Shown here piece after piece: positions 26,443 to 34,345 of a stretch of 41,111 nt of DNA. Source of the stretch: an uncultured Nitrospira sp. (lineage in GTDB: Bacteria > Nitrospirota > Nitrospiria > Nitrospirales > Nitrospiraceae); the NCBI GenBank assembly GCA_902500785.1, contig CABVRW010000001.1:126528-167638 (forward strand). The letters are read 5' to 3'. The notes beneath the pieces were generated by a model. The model was not told the origin of the DNA and did not search any database. It worked only from the letters and a program-made list of their open reading frames with translations. Each line of letters starts with the position of its first letter. The first letter of the stretch is position 1. The translations under genes and the position numbers were made by a program.

Positions 26443-27350
26443 TGGTGGGCTCCTGCAATATCGATCTTATGGCAACGGTCGATCGCCTGCCCGTGCCGGG
26501 CGAAACCGTGTTCGGTCGTCAATTTACACAATCGTTCGGAGGCAAGGGGGCGAACCAGGCGGTCGCGTCGGCCCGTGCTGGAGCGGAAGTCCGATTTCTC
26601 GGCAAACTGGGGACGGATGCCAATGGGATGTTGATGGAACGGCATTTGACCACGCGGGGACTGTCTCGGCTTGTTCTCTTTCGCGATGCCGAAGCCCCTA
26701 CCGGAGTCGCGATGATTCTAGTCGACCGAACCGGCGACAATCAGATCGTGGTGGTTCCAGGGAGCAATGGGCGCCTGACCCCGGCTGATATACGGCAGCA
26801 CAGTGAGTTGATGACCGGCGCGCGCGTGCTCTTGATCCAGATGGAAATTCCGACGGAGACCGTTCAGGAAACGTTGGCGCTTGCCAAGGAGCACGGTCTC
26901 ACCACGATTCTCAATCCTGCTCCGGCTTCTCCCCTGCCGACGGAATGTTTGCAGTTCGTTGATATCCTCACACCCAACGAAACCGAAGCGCATAGTCTGG
27001 GCGGATCGACCGATTCGGCTCAGGCGGCGCAGTTCTTGGTCGAGCGTGGAGCCGGTACAGTTGTGGTGACCTGTGGCGCGGCAGGGGCGTTGATGATTTG
27101 TGGTAAGGATGTGACGCATGTTCCCGGCTTTCTCGTCGAGACGATTGATTCGACGGGGGCAGGGGATGCGTTTAACGGTGCCCTTGCTTGTGCGGTGGCC
27201 GAAGGGGTACCGCTTGTCTCTGCGATCGTGAGGGCCAATGCGGCTGGTGCCTTGGCTACCACCGCACGGGGGGCCCAGGAGTCGATGCCGACCAAAGTCG
27301 ACATCGATAGGTTGTGTCGATCCGAGGCAAGGAAACAGCGATCGGTGTGA
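26433..27350 (+). CDS. rbsK: Ribokinase (PfkB family)
   Basis: A 305-aa sugar kinase producing ribose 5-phosphate. PfkB signatures are visible: the N-terminal GSCNIDL and FGGKGANQAVASARAG (substrate lid and first signature) and the C-terminal DSTGAGDAFNGALA with the catalytic Asp and anion hole. The ATG at 26433 starts the first beta strand (MVLVVGSCNID); a TTG two codons earlier is less likely. It overlaps the nucleoside hydrolase gene, forming a two-gene salvage module: nucleoside to base plus ribose, then ribose to ribose 5-phosphate. No transporter gene is adjacent, so the nucleosides may be internal RNA breakdown products (inference). Confidence 0.92.
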   Translation: MVLVVGSCNIDLMATVDRLPVPGETVFGRQFTQSFGGKGANQAVASARAGAEVRFLGKLGTDANGMLMERHLTTRGLSRLVLFRDAEAPTGVAMILVDRTGDNQIVVVPGSNGRLTPADIRQHSELMTGARVLLIQMEIPTETVQETLALAKEHGLTTILNPAPASPLPTECLQFVDILTPNETEAHSLGGSTDSAQAAQFLVERGAGTVVVTCGAAGALMICGKDVTHVPGFLVETIDSTGAGDAFNGALACAVAEGVPLVSAIVRANAAGALATTARGAQESMPTKVDIDRLCRSEARKQRSV

Positions 27351-27407
27351 TCATGCGTGGGCGTGTGGGAGGATGCGGGCGTCAGCAGGGGTAGCGATGC
27401 GGCGCGC

Positions 27408-28049
27408 TCAATTTCCTTTGCTGGCTCGTGCTCGGAGTTGAGAGAGCACTTCACGCGCTTCCGGTATGAAGTCAAGGCGCCGAAGCGCTTGCGCGAGATC
27501 CAGCGCCTTCGTAGCCATGTCGACCGCTTCGTCGTGTCGCCCTCCGTCGCAGTAACTCTTGGCCAGGCTCAATCGGGCATTGACGGCAGCTGGTTCTCGG
27601 GCGATCACATGACGAAGCAGCCGCTCTCCTTTTTCTTTGTCTCCTCCCATGATGCCTGGTATCCGAACCAAGACGGTCCCCTTGGCCGAAAGCGCATCCA
27701 AATGGTCCGGAGCCAATTCGAGGGTGCGGTTCAACTCCTTCATCATCCGTCTGAATCCGAAGAACGACGTCAGACTCTCGCCGTCGATCCGCAATTGCTC
27801 ACCGAGGTTACAGAACAGCGCGAAATGCGCATCGGGCGATGACTCATCCTGTTCGACCGCCTCCTCTCCAAAGGCCTGACCCAGTGCGAAATGATGAATT
27901 CGCTCCGCACGAGTGTGCGCCTGACGGCCCAGCGCACATTCGTGCATCGCGTCGGCCGAGAGCCGTTGGACCGGGGTGCCTGCGGAGGCCTGTTCAGGGA
28001 CGATTGAGAGCACAATCGCAAGAAAGACCGATATTCTGAGACATTCCAT
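27408..28049 (-). CDS. Exported TPR-like protein of unknown function
   Basis: A 213-aa protein with a signal peptide (LRISVFLAIVLSIVPEQASA) followed by helical repeats of TPR type (ERIHHFALGQAFGEEAVEQDESSPDAHFALFCNLGEQL; MKELNRTLELAPDHLDALSAKGTVL; GERLLRHVIAREPAAVNARLSLAKSYCDGGRHDEAVDMATKAL). The arrangement, with a Gly-rich insertion (RIPGIMGGDKEKGERLL), resembles the helical T-component-like proteins (TRAP-associated TPR proteins), but no transporter genes are nearby. Probably periplasmic. It lies downstream of the Mug-type glycosylase gene on the same strand, about 100 bases away, and no clear ribosome site was found. Confidence 0.75.
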   Translation of the reverse strand: MECLRISVFLAIVLSIVPEQASAGTPVQRLSADAMHECALGRQAHTRAERIHHFALGQAFGEEAVEQDESSPDAHFALFCNLGEQLRIDGESLTSFFGFRRMMKELNRTLELAPDHLDALSAKGTVLVRIPGIMGGDKEKGERLLRHVIAREPAAVNARLSLAKSYCDGGRHDEAVDMATKALDLAQALRRLDFIPEAREVLSQLRARASKGN

Positions 28050-28146
28050 GGAGTATCTGTTTTGGGGTGTCGATGAAAAGAGCTACAAATAGTACCGCAG
28101 TTCGCTGGCTGGATTCCAGCTGAACACAGGGTGTGATGTGGGGCCA

Positions 28147-28692
28147 TCAGGGAAGATGCGTGAGAGCCGTCGTGCCCCAAGGTGTCAGCGTGCGAAAGGC
28201 GTCCAGCATGGAATGATAGGGATACGATGCGTTGCGTCCACTCGGGTTGGGGAGCAATACGATGTTGGATTCGTACAGTGTCACTGTCTGCAGCCCCGGT
28301 CTTCGCTCTGCCCGTTTTCCTTCGAGGGGAAAGAGAATCGGGTATAGTGTGAGGCCCAGTAGGGCGACCACCCGCGGACGATACCGGCGGATCTTCCGCA
28401 TGAGCACAAGCCGGCCTGTTGTGTAATCCCTTGGAGTGAGACTCTCCATGCCCGCTGTCGCGCGAGCGACGACATTAGTGAGTCCCAGTCCCCATTCCGG
28501 AAGCCTCGCGTCATCTCGGTAGGTGAGCGGTTCCGGCACGAGGTTCGCTTCGTAGATCAGCTTCCAGAAACGATTCGACGGTCCGGCATAGTGATGGCCG
28601 AGCGAGGCTGAGCGTAACCCCGGATTGATGCCCACAAATAGGATTCTGAGTTCCGGTCGGAGATGATCCGATAGCACAGGTCGTCTTGTCAT
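28147..28692 (-). CDS. mug: G/T(U) mismatch-specific DNA glycosylase, Mug/TDG family
   Basis: A 181-aa base-excision-repair enzyme that removes uracil or thymine mispaired with guanine, as well as ethenocytosine. The two family motifs are present: GINPG at residues 21-25, with Asn23 as the catalytic residue, and NPSGRN near residue 148. SNRFWKLIYEA and LGLTNVVARAT also fit the family. The length agrees with E. coli Mug (about 168 aa). It is transcribed away from the repeat-protein gene on the other strand and is followed by the TPR protein. Confidence 0.93.
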   Translation of the reverse strand: MTRRPVLSDHLRPELRILFVGINPGLRSASLGHHYAGPSNRFWKLIYEANLVPEPLTYRDDARLPEWGLGLTNVVARATAGMESLTPRDYTTGRLVLMRKIRRYRPRVVALLGLTLYPILFPLEGKRAERRPGLQTVTLYESNIVLLPNPSGRNASYPYHSMLDAFRTLTPWGTTALTHLP

Positions 28693-28941
28693 CGTGGTTG
28701 TGAGGCTTCGTTATCGCAGGCTCACTCTTACGCATTCTGAATAACTGATGAGGCGGTTTAGTCTTGAGGAGGCTATTCTGCCACAGAATGGGCTCGTACT
28801 TCCTGAGACATTCTGCCGCGTTGTCAATTCGATATCAGAAAAAACAAGGGGTTAGATTCACACGCGCTTGCGGCAAGAACTTTGCTTTACGAGGATCCGT
28901 CCGTGGTTGTTAATCTCAAATTTAACAGGAGGTGTGTCAGA
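28693..28941. other. Divergent intergenic region with an ATTCTG inverted repeat
   Basis: About 250 bases between mug and the repeat-protein gene. It contains a perfect inverted repeat (ATTCTG at 28775-28780 and CAGAAT at 28784-28789, three-base spacer); ATTCTG also occurs near 28734 and 28815. No clean -35/-10 pair is visible. An AGGAGG ribosome site at about 28928-28933 serves the 28942 gene. Confidence 0.45.
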
Positions 28942-29166
28942 ATGAAGAAGATGATGTTGACGGTGATGGCGGCTGCATTGTTGGTTGCGTTTAGCGCTCC
29001 TTCTTTCGCCGGTGAAGGCAAGAAAAAAGACGAGAAAAAGGGCGGCCACTTCTCCCAGACCCTCTTCGGTGAAGACAAGAAGAAGGATGAGAAGAAGGGT
29101 GGACACTTGTCCCAGACCGTGTTCGGCGACGAGAAGAAGAAGGACGAGAAAAAGGGCGGCCACTAA
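28942..29166 (+). CDS. Secreted low-complexity repeat protein (KKKDEKKGGH repeats)
   Basis: A 74-aa protein with a strong AGGAGG ribosome site. A 23-residue signal peptide (MKKMMLTVMAAALLVAFSAPSFA) is followed by three tandem repeats of 19, 19 and 13 residues: G-E/D-x-KKKDEKKGGH, the first two ending in (F/L)SQT(L/V)F. The repeats (29011-29067, 29068-29124, 29125-29163) keep the ten-residue KKKDEKKGGH core identical while the DNA differs at synonymous sites, which argues for selection on the protein. The mature peptide is extremely polar and contains only one His per unit. Metal, nucleic-acid or polyanion binding is conceivable but unproven. I know no named family. Confidence 0.8.
   Translation: MKKMMLTVMAAALLVAFSAPSFAGEGKKKDEKKGGHFSQTLFGEDKKKDEKKGGHLSQTVFGDEKKKDEKKGGH
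29011..29163 (+). repeat. Tandem 57-bp coding repeat (2.7 copies)
   Basis: Two full 57-base units and a 39-base third unit inside the repeat-protein gene. The units differ mostly at third codon positions (for example AAA/AAG, GGC/GGT), so the repeat is old or under protein-level selection rather than a recent slippage product. Confidence 0.9.
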
Positions 29167-29201
29167 AAACAAGACTGTGATTGGCGAGGCTAGCTGGCTT
29201 G

Positions 29202-29234
29202 AGAGGTCTCCCGTCCTGGTGGTGGGAGGCCTCT
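29202..29234 (+). terminator. Hairpin between convergent repeat-protein and nudF genes
   Basis: An eleven-pair stem (29202-29212 with 29224-29234, one G-T pair) and an eleven-base loop, 36 bases after the repeat-protein stop. Only a short broken T-run follows (GTCGTTT), so it may be a weak, possibly bidirectional, terminator. Confidence 0.55.
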
Positions 29235-29242
29235 TGGGTCGT

Positions 29243-29761
29243 TTAGCTGGTTCGTTCCTGCCGAATATAGACCGCTTGCAACCCCACGATCGTTTTCCCG
29301 TCTCGAATGGTTCCGTCTTCTATTTTTGAAATCGCCTCCTGTAGAGGCATTTCCACTACTTCCAGGACTTCATCCTGATCCAGATTTTGTGTGCCGATCG
29401 TCAGACCGGTCGCAAGATAGATGTGGATGACCTCATCCGCAAATCCCGGCGCGGTGAAAATGCTGGAGAGGAGCTCGAATCGACCGGCTTTGTAGCCGAT
29501 CTCCTCTTCAAGTTCCCGGGCTGCGCAGTCCAGGGGGTCTTCTTGGGGATGCAGCTTCCCAGCGGGAATCTCGTAGATAAATCCATTTGCCGCATGACGG
29601 AATTGGCGGATCAGTACGACCGTTCCATCTTCTTTAAGAGGCACGACGGCCGATGCGCCGGGATGGCGGATGACTTCGAGGTCGATCGTGTGGCCGTTCG
29701 GCAGGCGCACCGTATCGACGTTGAGCGTGACCACCGTGCCTTTGTAGATCGGTTTGACCAT
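29243..29761 (-). CDS. nudF: Nudix hydrolase, ADP-ribose pyrophosphatase type
   Basis: A 172-aa Nudix enzyme. The Nudix box is complete (G-x5-E-x7-REL-x-EE-x-G: GKLHPQEDPLDCAARELEEEIGY), and the upstream QFRHAANGFIYEIPAG segment is characteristic of the ADP-ribose/ADP-sugar pyrophosphatase branch. The probable reaction is ADP-ribose to AMP plus ribose 5-phosphate. The ATG lies three bases beyond the gcvT stop, so the two genes are cotranscribed. The gene ends nine bases after the hairpin shared with the convergent repeat-protein gene. Confidence 0.9.
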   Translation of the reverse strand: MVKPIYKGTVVTLNVDTVRLPNGHTIDLEVIRHPGASAVVPLKEDGTVVLIRQFRHAANGFIYEIPAGKLHPQEDPLDCAARELEEEIGYKAGRFELLSSIFTAPGFADEVIHIYLATGLTIGTQNLDQDEVLEVVEMPLQEAISKIEDGTIRDGKTIVGLQAVYIRQERTS

Positions 29762-29764
29762 GGG

Positions 29765-30874
29765 TTATGGTGTGCCGGAAGGTTTCTTGTAGAAAGGTGG
29801 TTTCACGACGACAGCGGGATAAGACTTGCCTCGAATATCGATCAGGATAGACGAGCCTGGTTGGGCTGCATCAGTCGCGACGTACCCCATGCCGATCCCT
29901 TTTTGCAGCAAAGGCGACAAATTCCCGCTGGTGACTTCGCCGATCCCGGCGTGAGGCGCCTGCGCATTCAGGATTCTGAATCCATGTCGCGGCACAGCCT
30001 TTTCGAGGAGTTCAAACGCCACGAGCCGCCGCGTGGTTCCGCGTGATTGTTGGGCGAGCAATGCCGTTCGACCGATGAAGTCTCCCTTATCAAATTTCAC
30101 CACCCATTCCGCACCGGCCTCGATGGGGGTTGTCTCCTCATTCATGTCATTCCCATAAAGCAAGTAGGACATTTCAAGCCGTAGTAAATCACGCGCGCCT
30201 AACCCTGCCGGTTTGATGCCCAGCGGACGTCCCGCTTCGAGGAGTCGATCCCAGATCTTCGGTGCTCCCTCTGCCGAAACATACAACTCATACCCTAGTT
30301 CGCCGGTATAACCGGTTCGGGTCACCAGCGTTGAGTGACCGCAGAGGGTCGCGTCCAGGCATTGGCGAACCTTCAGTGCGGTGAGGCCCGCGAGGCCGGC
30401 GACTCCCAGAATGTCGCGTGAGGCCGGACCTTGAACAGCAATTTGCGCCAGTGACGCTGACAGGTCCTGGACCTTGCAGCTTTGGGCCTGCGCGACCTTC
30501 TCGTGCAGCCACGCAACAATCTTTTCCCGATTGGAGGCGTTCACGCAGACGAGAAATTCATACGGTTTCACGTGGTACACGAAAATGTCGTCTTTGATGC
30601 CGCCGTTCGTGGCGCAGATCATGGAATAGTGTGACTGGCGCACAGACAGTTTTGAGACATCGTTCGTCGTCACGCGCTGCAAAAATGCCAACGATCCCGG
30701 CCCGGTGACACTGATGCGTCCCATGTGACTCACATCGAACAGTCCTGCATGTCTCCGGACAGTCTGGTATTCGTCGACCACGCCGGAATACTGGATGGGC
30801 ATCTCCCAGCCTGCAAAGTCGACAAGCTTGGCGTTCGCCTTACGGTGAGCGTCGATCAGGGGGGTGTGTGTCAT
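29765..30874 (-). CDS. gcvT: Aminomethyltransferase (glycine cleavage T-protein)
   Basis: A 369-aa folate enzyme that takes the methylene group from aminomethyl-lipoyl GcvH to make 5,10-methylenetetrahydrofolate and ammonia. The N-terminus is typical (LIDAHRKANAKLVDFAGWEMPIQY; GLFDVSHMGRI), the central folate region is present (TRTGYTGELGYELYV), and the C-terminus ends in a glycine-rich beta barrel (EVTSGNLSPLLQKGIGMGYV). Its product cofactor is the methyl donor for TrmFO encoded at 4159-5475. It lies downstream of an FKBP gene and upstream of nudF; gcvP is about 5 kb away on the other strand. Confidence 0.96.
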   Translation of the reverse strand: MTHTPLIDAHRKANAKLVDFAGWEMPIQYSGVVDEYQTVRRHAGLFDVSHMGRISVTGPGSLAFLQRVTTNDVSKLSVRQSHYSMICATNGGIKDDIFVYHVKPYEFLVCVNASNREKIVAWLHEKVAQAQSCKVQDLSASLAQIAVQGPASRDILGVAGLAGLTALKVRQCLDATLCGHSTLVTRTGYTGELGYELYVSAEGAPKIWDRLLEAGRPLGIKPAGLGARDLLRLEMSYLLYGNDMNEETTPIEAGAEWVVKFDKGDFIGRTALLAQQSRGTTRRLVAFELLEKAVPRHGFRILNAQAPHAGIGEVTSGNLSPLLQKGIGMGYVATDAAQPGSSILIDIRGKSYPAVVVKPPFYKKPSGTP

Positions 30875-30932
30875 CGGATGTGGATGAAATCCCTAGTGAT
30901 GATGAGCAGCAACCGGCTGGTGTGAACCGGTC

Positions 30933-31376
30933 TTAACGGACTTCCAGCAGTTCGACCTCGAATACGAGGGTCGCATTGGGAGGGATCACGCCGCCGGCTC
31001 CTCGGGCTCCATAGCCAAGTTGCGGGGGAATAGTCAGTTTCCGTTTGCCTCCGACTTTCATTCCGGCGACTCCTTCATCCCATCCCTTGATGACCTTGCC
31101 GGAACCGATCGGAAAGGAGAATGGGTCGCGGCGATCGACGGAGCTGTCGAACTTCGTTCCGTTTGTCAGCCAACCGGTATAGTGAACGGTCGCGTGGTTG
31201 CCCGCAACGGCTTCACGGCCGGTGCCCACAACGAGGTCTACGTATTTAAGGCCGGAGTCGGTCGTGGTTTCAGGAATCGAGCCGGTCGGTTCAGTCTGTG
31301 CCATGATTGGTCTCCCTATACTCATCAATAAGATTCCCACGATACCGCAAATGGTCAGCCAGAAGCGAGTGTTCAC
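30933..31376 (-). CDS. Exported FKBP-type peptidyl-prolyl isomerase
   Basis: A 147-aa protein with an N-terminal signal or anchor ([16 protein letters not shown]) and a single FKBP domain (about 45-147): [77 protein letters not shown] and the closing [16 protein letters not shown]. It would catalyse proline isomerisation during folding of envelope proteins. The GTG at 31376 is preferred because AAGGAG sits six bases ahead of it; the upstream in-frame ATG has no such site. A short N-terminal linker suggests the FkpA/FklB branch without the FkpA dimer domain. Confidence 0.92.
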   Translation of the reverse strand: MNTRFWLTICGIVGILLMSIGRPIMAQTEPTGSIPETTTDSGLKYVDLVVGTGREAVAGNHATVHYTGWLTNGTKFDSSVDRRDPFSFPIGSGKVIKGWDEGVAGMKVGGKRKLTIPPQLGYGARGAGGVIPPNATLVFEVELLEVR

Positions 31377-31436
31377 GAGGAGCTCCTTATCCAGTGCGCG
31401 GGTCAAGCGTGCCGCGGTGCCTGTGTGGCTGGTGGC

Positions 31437-32663
31437 TCAATGATTCGGACCCGACTGGGATGATCGGTCGGGTTCAGAAAAGATCGCGATGCTCGCCGTA
31501 TAGCCGTGGAGGAAATTGCGTCCCCCGACCGGTCCCAGTTCACCCTGGGCAAAGAATCCCGCGAGAGGAATGGCGCCCAATTGCTCCCCCAGAACAGCGG
31601 CGTCATGATTCGGAACGCCGAAGAGTCCTTTCCCGCGGCCGCAACAACTGAACAGCAGCGCTCCCAGTGGCCGTGGTGATTCGGCGAGCAGGGACGATGC
31701 AAGTAAGGCATGGAGATCTTCATCGGCGGCCTGTGCGTCACGGACCTGAAACTGAACGGTCTGTCCTTCCTGCACGACGTCTCCGACGACGATGGCTCCG
31801 GTCTGTTGATCGGCGCCGATCAGATTGCGGATCAGAAAATCTCCTCGGGTAAAGTGCGGGCGTTGTTCATCCATGGCGACTCCGATATGGAGGGCCTGTT
31901 GGGCCTGAGCGCGTTCATCCGAGGAGAGTTGTCCGAAGACGGTCTGCAAACAATGCAATGCAGGGACCCCGCCGAGTTCCTGAATCACGTTGTGCTCTGC
32001 CTTCGTGACGATAAACCGGTCCCCGATCGGGCGACAGCCTTGTGAGATGACGGTGCGGACCGCGATGTTCCCGGACAGCGCCACACCGACGAGGCCGTCG
32101 GTGTAGACCTCCTCATCGAGGAAGAGGCGATTTTCTGCCTGGTCCTGTCCGCCTCCGGCCAGACCACCGAGCGCACGCGTGCGCGGGTAGCGTTCCTCGA
32201 TAAGGGTCAACACGTCTTGCAGTGGTGTGGAGAAGGGATCTGCAAAGAGCAGCATGACGGGTGCCGTCTCACCGGCATCGTCCAGTTCAGGCCAGTCGTG
32301 CAGGGACAGTTGGTCGTGGATTGCTGAAAACGAAAGTCGCAGCGGATGCACGATGACTCCAGGCAAATGGGCTGCCCAGAGGGTTGCGGCTGGTCCCGTT
32401 TCGATTTCTCGTCCGGTGGCAATGACCCCCTCGCCTGTGCAGCCGACCAACGTGTCGGGGCCCAGTGCGGTGCGTAGCGCCTGCGAGAGCGCGTCCGCCT
32501 GATCGGCATGCTGGGCGGAAATAAACAGGAAGGCCACATCGATGCGGGAGAATCCCAACTGCTCGCGAATGGCTCGGATCAATTCATTGGCGGCGGCCTG
32601 AGCGTCCCCATGACGGGTAAGGGCGGAGGCAAAACGCAGCGTCGATGGAGGCGTGAGAATCAC
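31437..32663 (-). CDS. FIST N/C-domain protein
   Basis: A 408-aa protein with the FIST_N and FIST_C domains, predicted small-ligand-binding sensory domains often linked to signalling proteins. Recognisable FIST segments are VAFLFISAQHADQADALSQALRTALGPDTLVGCTGEGVI, RTRALGGLAGGG, GLVGVALSGNI, FLIRNLIGADQQTGAIVVGD, ALLFSCCGRGKGLFG and IPLAGFFAQGELGPVGGRNFLHGYTASI. No kinase, GGDEF or methyl-accepting domain is fused, so it would act alone or through a partner. The Cys-Cys-Gly-Arg-Gly motif is invariant in the family. It lies 47 bases after a small cytoplasmic gene and 60 bases before the FKBP gene. Confidence 0.88.
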   Translation of the reverse strand: MILTPPSTLRFASALTRHGDAQAAANELIRAIREQLGFSRIDVAFLFISAQHADQADALSQALRTALGPDTLVGCTGEGVIATGREIETGPAATLWAAHLPGVIVHPLRLSFSAIHDQLSLHDWPELDDAGETAPVMLLFADPFSTPLQDVLTLIEERYPRTRALGGLAGGGQDQAENRLFLDEEVYTDGLVGVALSGNIAVRTVISQGCRPIGDRFIVTKAEHNVIQELGGVPALHCLQTVFGQLSSDERAQAQQALHIGVAMDEQRPHFTRGDFLIRNLIGADQQTGAIVVGDVVQEGQTVQFQVRDAQAADEDLHALLASSLLAESPRPLGALLFSCCGRGKGLFGVPNHDAAVLGEQLGAIPLAGFFAQGELGPVGGRNFLHGYTASIAIFSEPDRSSQSGPNH

Positions 32664-32710
32664 GGGTATATCGTTGCCAATAGGATCAGAGGCTGACCGG
32701 CCTGGTGCGG

Positions 32711-32938
32711 CTACACACCCGGATTCATACGTTCAGGTCGATCGGTCGCCAGTTTCTTGTAGTACCGCCACATGTACGAATGATAGTCGTCAAGCTGGGC
32801 GAGCAGGTAATGGAGTTCGGTCGGATCTTGCGTTTCCAGTGCTCGCGTCATTCGTGTCTGCAAAAACTCTGCAAACTTGCCGTTCTTTTCGAGCGCTGTC
32901 TGGAGTGTGAGGCCACCCCCGATAGGATATTCAGCCAT
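32711..32938 (-). CDS. Small conserved-looking protein of unknown function
   Basis: A 75-aa protein with a GGAGG ribosome site eight bases ahead of its ATG; the frame continues upstream, but that part is Pro/Ser-rich and lacks a start site. It is soluble, helical and charged (LQTALEKNGKFAEFLQTRMTRALETQDPTELHYLLAQLDDYHSYMWRYYKKLA), with an aromatic C-terminal patch. I do not recognise the family. Its position immediately before the FIST gene suggests a partner, but that is only context. Confidence 0.65.
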   Translation of the reverse strand: MAEYPIGGGLTLQTALEKNGKFAEFLQTRMTRALETQDPTELHYLLAQLDDYHSYMWRYYKKLATDRPERMNPGV

Positions 32939-33032
32939 AGCCCTCCGTATGACGTACTGATAGGCCAGGAGAATAGCCGTGGGGCTCTGCAAAAGCAAGG
33001 GCGTCGAAGGTCTCGAGGTGCCATGGGTGCGG

Positions 33033-34298
33033 TTAGGGGGTGTCGGTGGTGGAAGGAGCAAGGAGGGCGCGTAGGCGAGGGATGGAGATCGCGTCGGCCC
33101 GAAACCCATCGCGCCCGGTTACGGTGGTGGCGGCGGTGAGCGCATTGAGGATCGCCTCTTCTGTCGCCTCGACCGTGGCGGTGATCACCGGATTGAGGTG
33201 GGTGTCGGCGAGATGCGTGAGTGAAAACGTTGGTGCTGAGGGGTAATGGGGAATGACGTTGCCGGTGGAGAAGGCCAGCATGAAGTCCCCGCTGCCATGG
33301 CGCGCCGTCGAGCCTGTACGGGCGAGTCCTAAGGCAGCTCGTTTTCCGAGTCGCGTGAGTTGTCGACTATCCAATGGCGCATCGGTGGCGATGATGACGA
33401 TGATCGACCCCTCAGCATTTCCGCTGGTTCCCTCGCGGGAGGCATGAAGATGTCCAGGCCTCTGGTCCGGCAACAGGCTGGATGGGGTTGGAGCGGCGTC
33501 ATACTGTCTCCCCACCGGCACCCCGCCCATAGTGAGCTCGGTCCGACGGCCATGGTTGGCATTCACCAGCACCCCGATCGTAAATCCTCCGTTGGCGTCC
33601 GGGAGCCGTCGAGAGGCCGTCCCGATGCCGCCTTTAAACCCATACGAGATCATGCCGGTGCCCGCTCCCACGCTCCCTTCCTTGACAGGGCCTGCCGACG
33701 CTTCGTCCAACGCCTGCATGACATCGGATTCCGAGACGTGGCGCCCTTGGATGTCGTTCAAGCGGCCGTCATCACATTCCGCCACGACGGGGGTGAGGGT
33801 GTCATCGGTAATGCCGATACCTGGATATTGCCGGATCATCCAGCTCATGACCCCATTGGCGACTCGAGGGACGTTCAGCGTGTTGGTCAATGCGATGGGA
33901 TATTCCAGAAAGCCCGATTCCGCGACCCAGGCCAGCCCGGTCATTTCCCCGGTGCCGTTCAGGACGAACGCTCCCGCTGGGACTTTGTTGTGCCACACAT
34001 CATCTCGCGGCACGATGACTGTGACGCCGGTTCTGATGGGCCCCTGTCCGGGTTGAAGAGGGCCGTCGTCTCGCGTCAGCGTGACCTGCCCAACCTTGAC
34101 CCCTGGCACATCCGTGATGGCATTCAGAGGCCCCGGCTGGAGCTGCCCGAGGTTCACTCCCAACTCCCTGGCGCGTACCCGGACCTGATCGACTAAGGCG
34201 GTCGACGCGTCGAAGCTCCACGCGGGTGACGCCCAGGCCGTCAACAAGATCGCGGCGCAGGCTCGCACCGTGTTGAAACTGTTGTTTGATAGGTTCAT
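33033..34298 (-). CDS. P1/DmpA-family (S58) aminopeptidase, exported
   Basis: A 421-aa self-processing N-terminal nucleophile peptidase. A signal peptide (TVRACAAILLTAWASPAWS) is followed by GPLNAITDVPGVKVGQVTL, the family's opening motif. The Gly-Ser step in EGSVGAGTG (Ser209 counted from the ATG at 34298) is the expected autocleavage site, whose new N-terminal Ser becomes the nucleophile of the beta chain. Conserved segments GMISYGFKGGIGTASR and VNANHGRR follow. DmpA-type enzymes release N-terminal D- or L-residues or beta-peptides; the substrate here is unknown. The ATG at 34298 has GGAGG 12 bases upstream; the ATG at 34310 abuts GGAGG and is less likely. Confidence 0.9.
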   Translation of the reverse strand: MNLSNNSFNTVRACAAILLTAWASPAWSFDASTALVDQVRVRARELGVNLGQLQPGPLNAITDVPGVKVGQVTLTRDDGPLQPGQGPIRTGVTVIVPRDDVWHNKVPAGAFVLNGTGEMTGLAWVAESGFLEYPIALTNTLNVPRVANGVMSWMIRQYPGIGITDDTLTPVVAECDDGRLNDIQGRHVSESDVMQALDEASAGPVKEGSVGAGTGMISYGFKGGIGTASRRLPDANGGFTIGVLVNANHGRRTELTMGGVPVGRQYDAAPTPSSLLPDQRPGHLHASREGTSGNAEGSIIVIIATDAPLDSRQLTRLGKRAALGLARTGSTARHGSGDFMLAFSTGNVIPHYPSAPTFSLTHLADTHLNPVITATVEATEEAILNALTAATTVTGRDGFRADAISIPRLRALLAPSTTDTP

Positions 34299-34345
34299 GT
34301 CTGCCGGCATCCTCCGTGAGTAAGCGCAACTGAGCCGCCCCCTGA

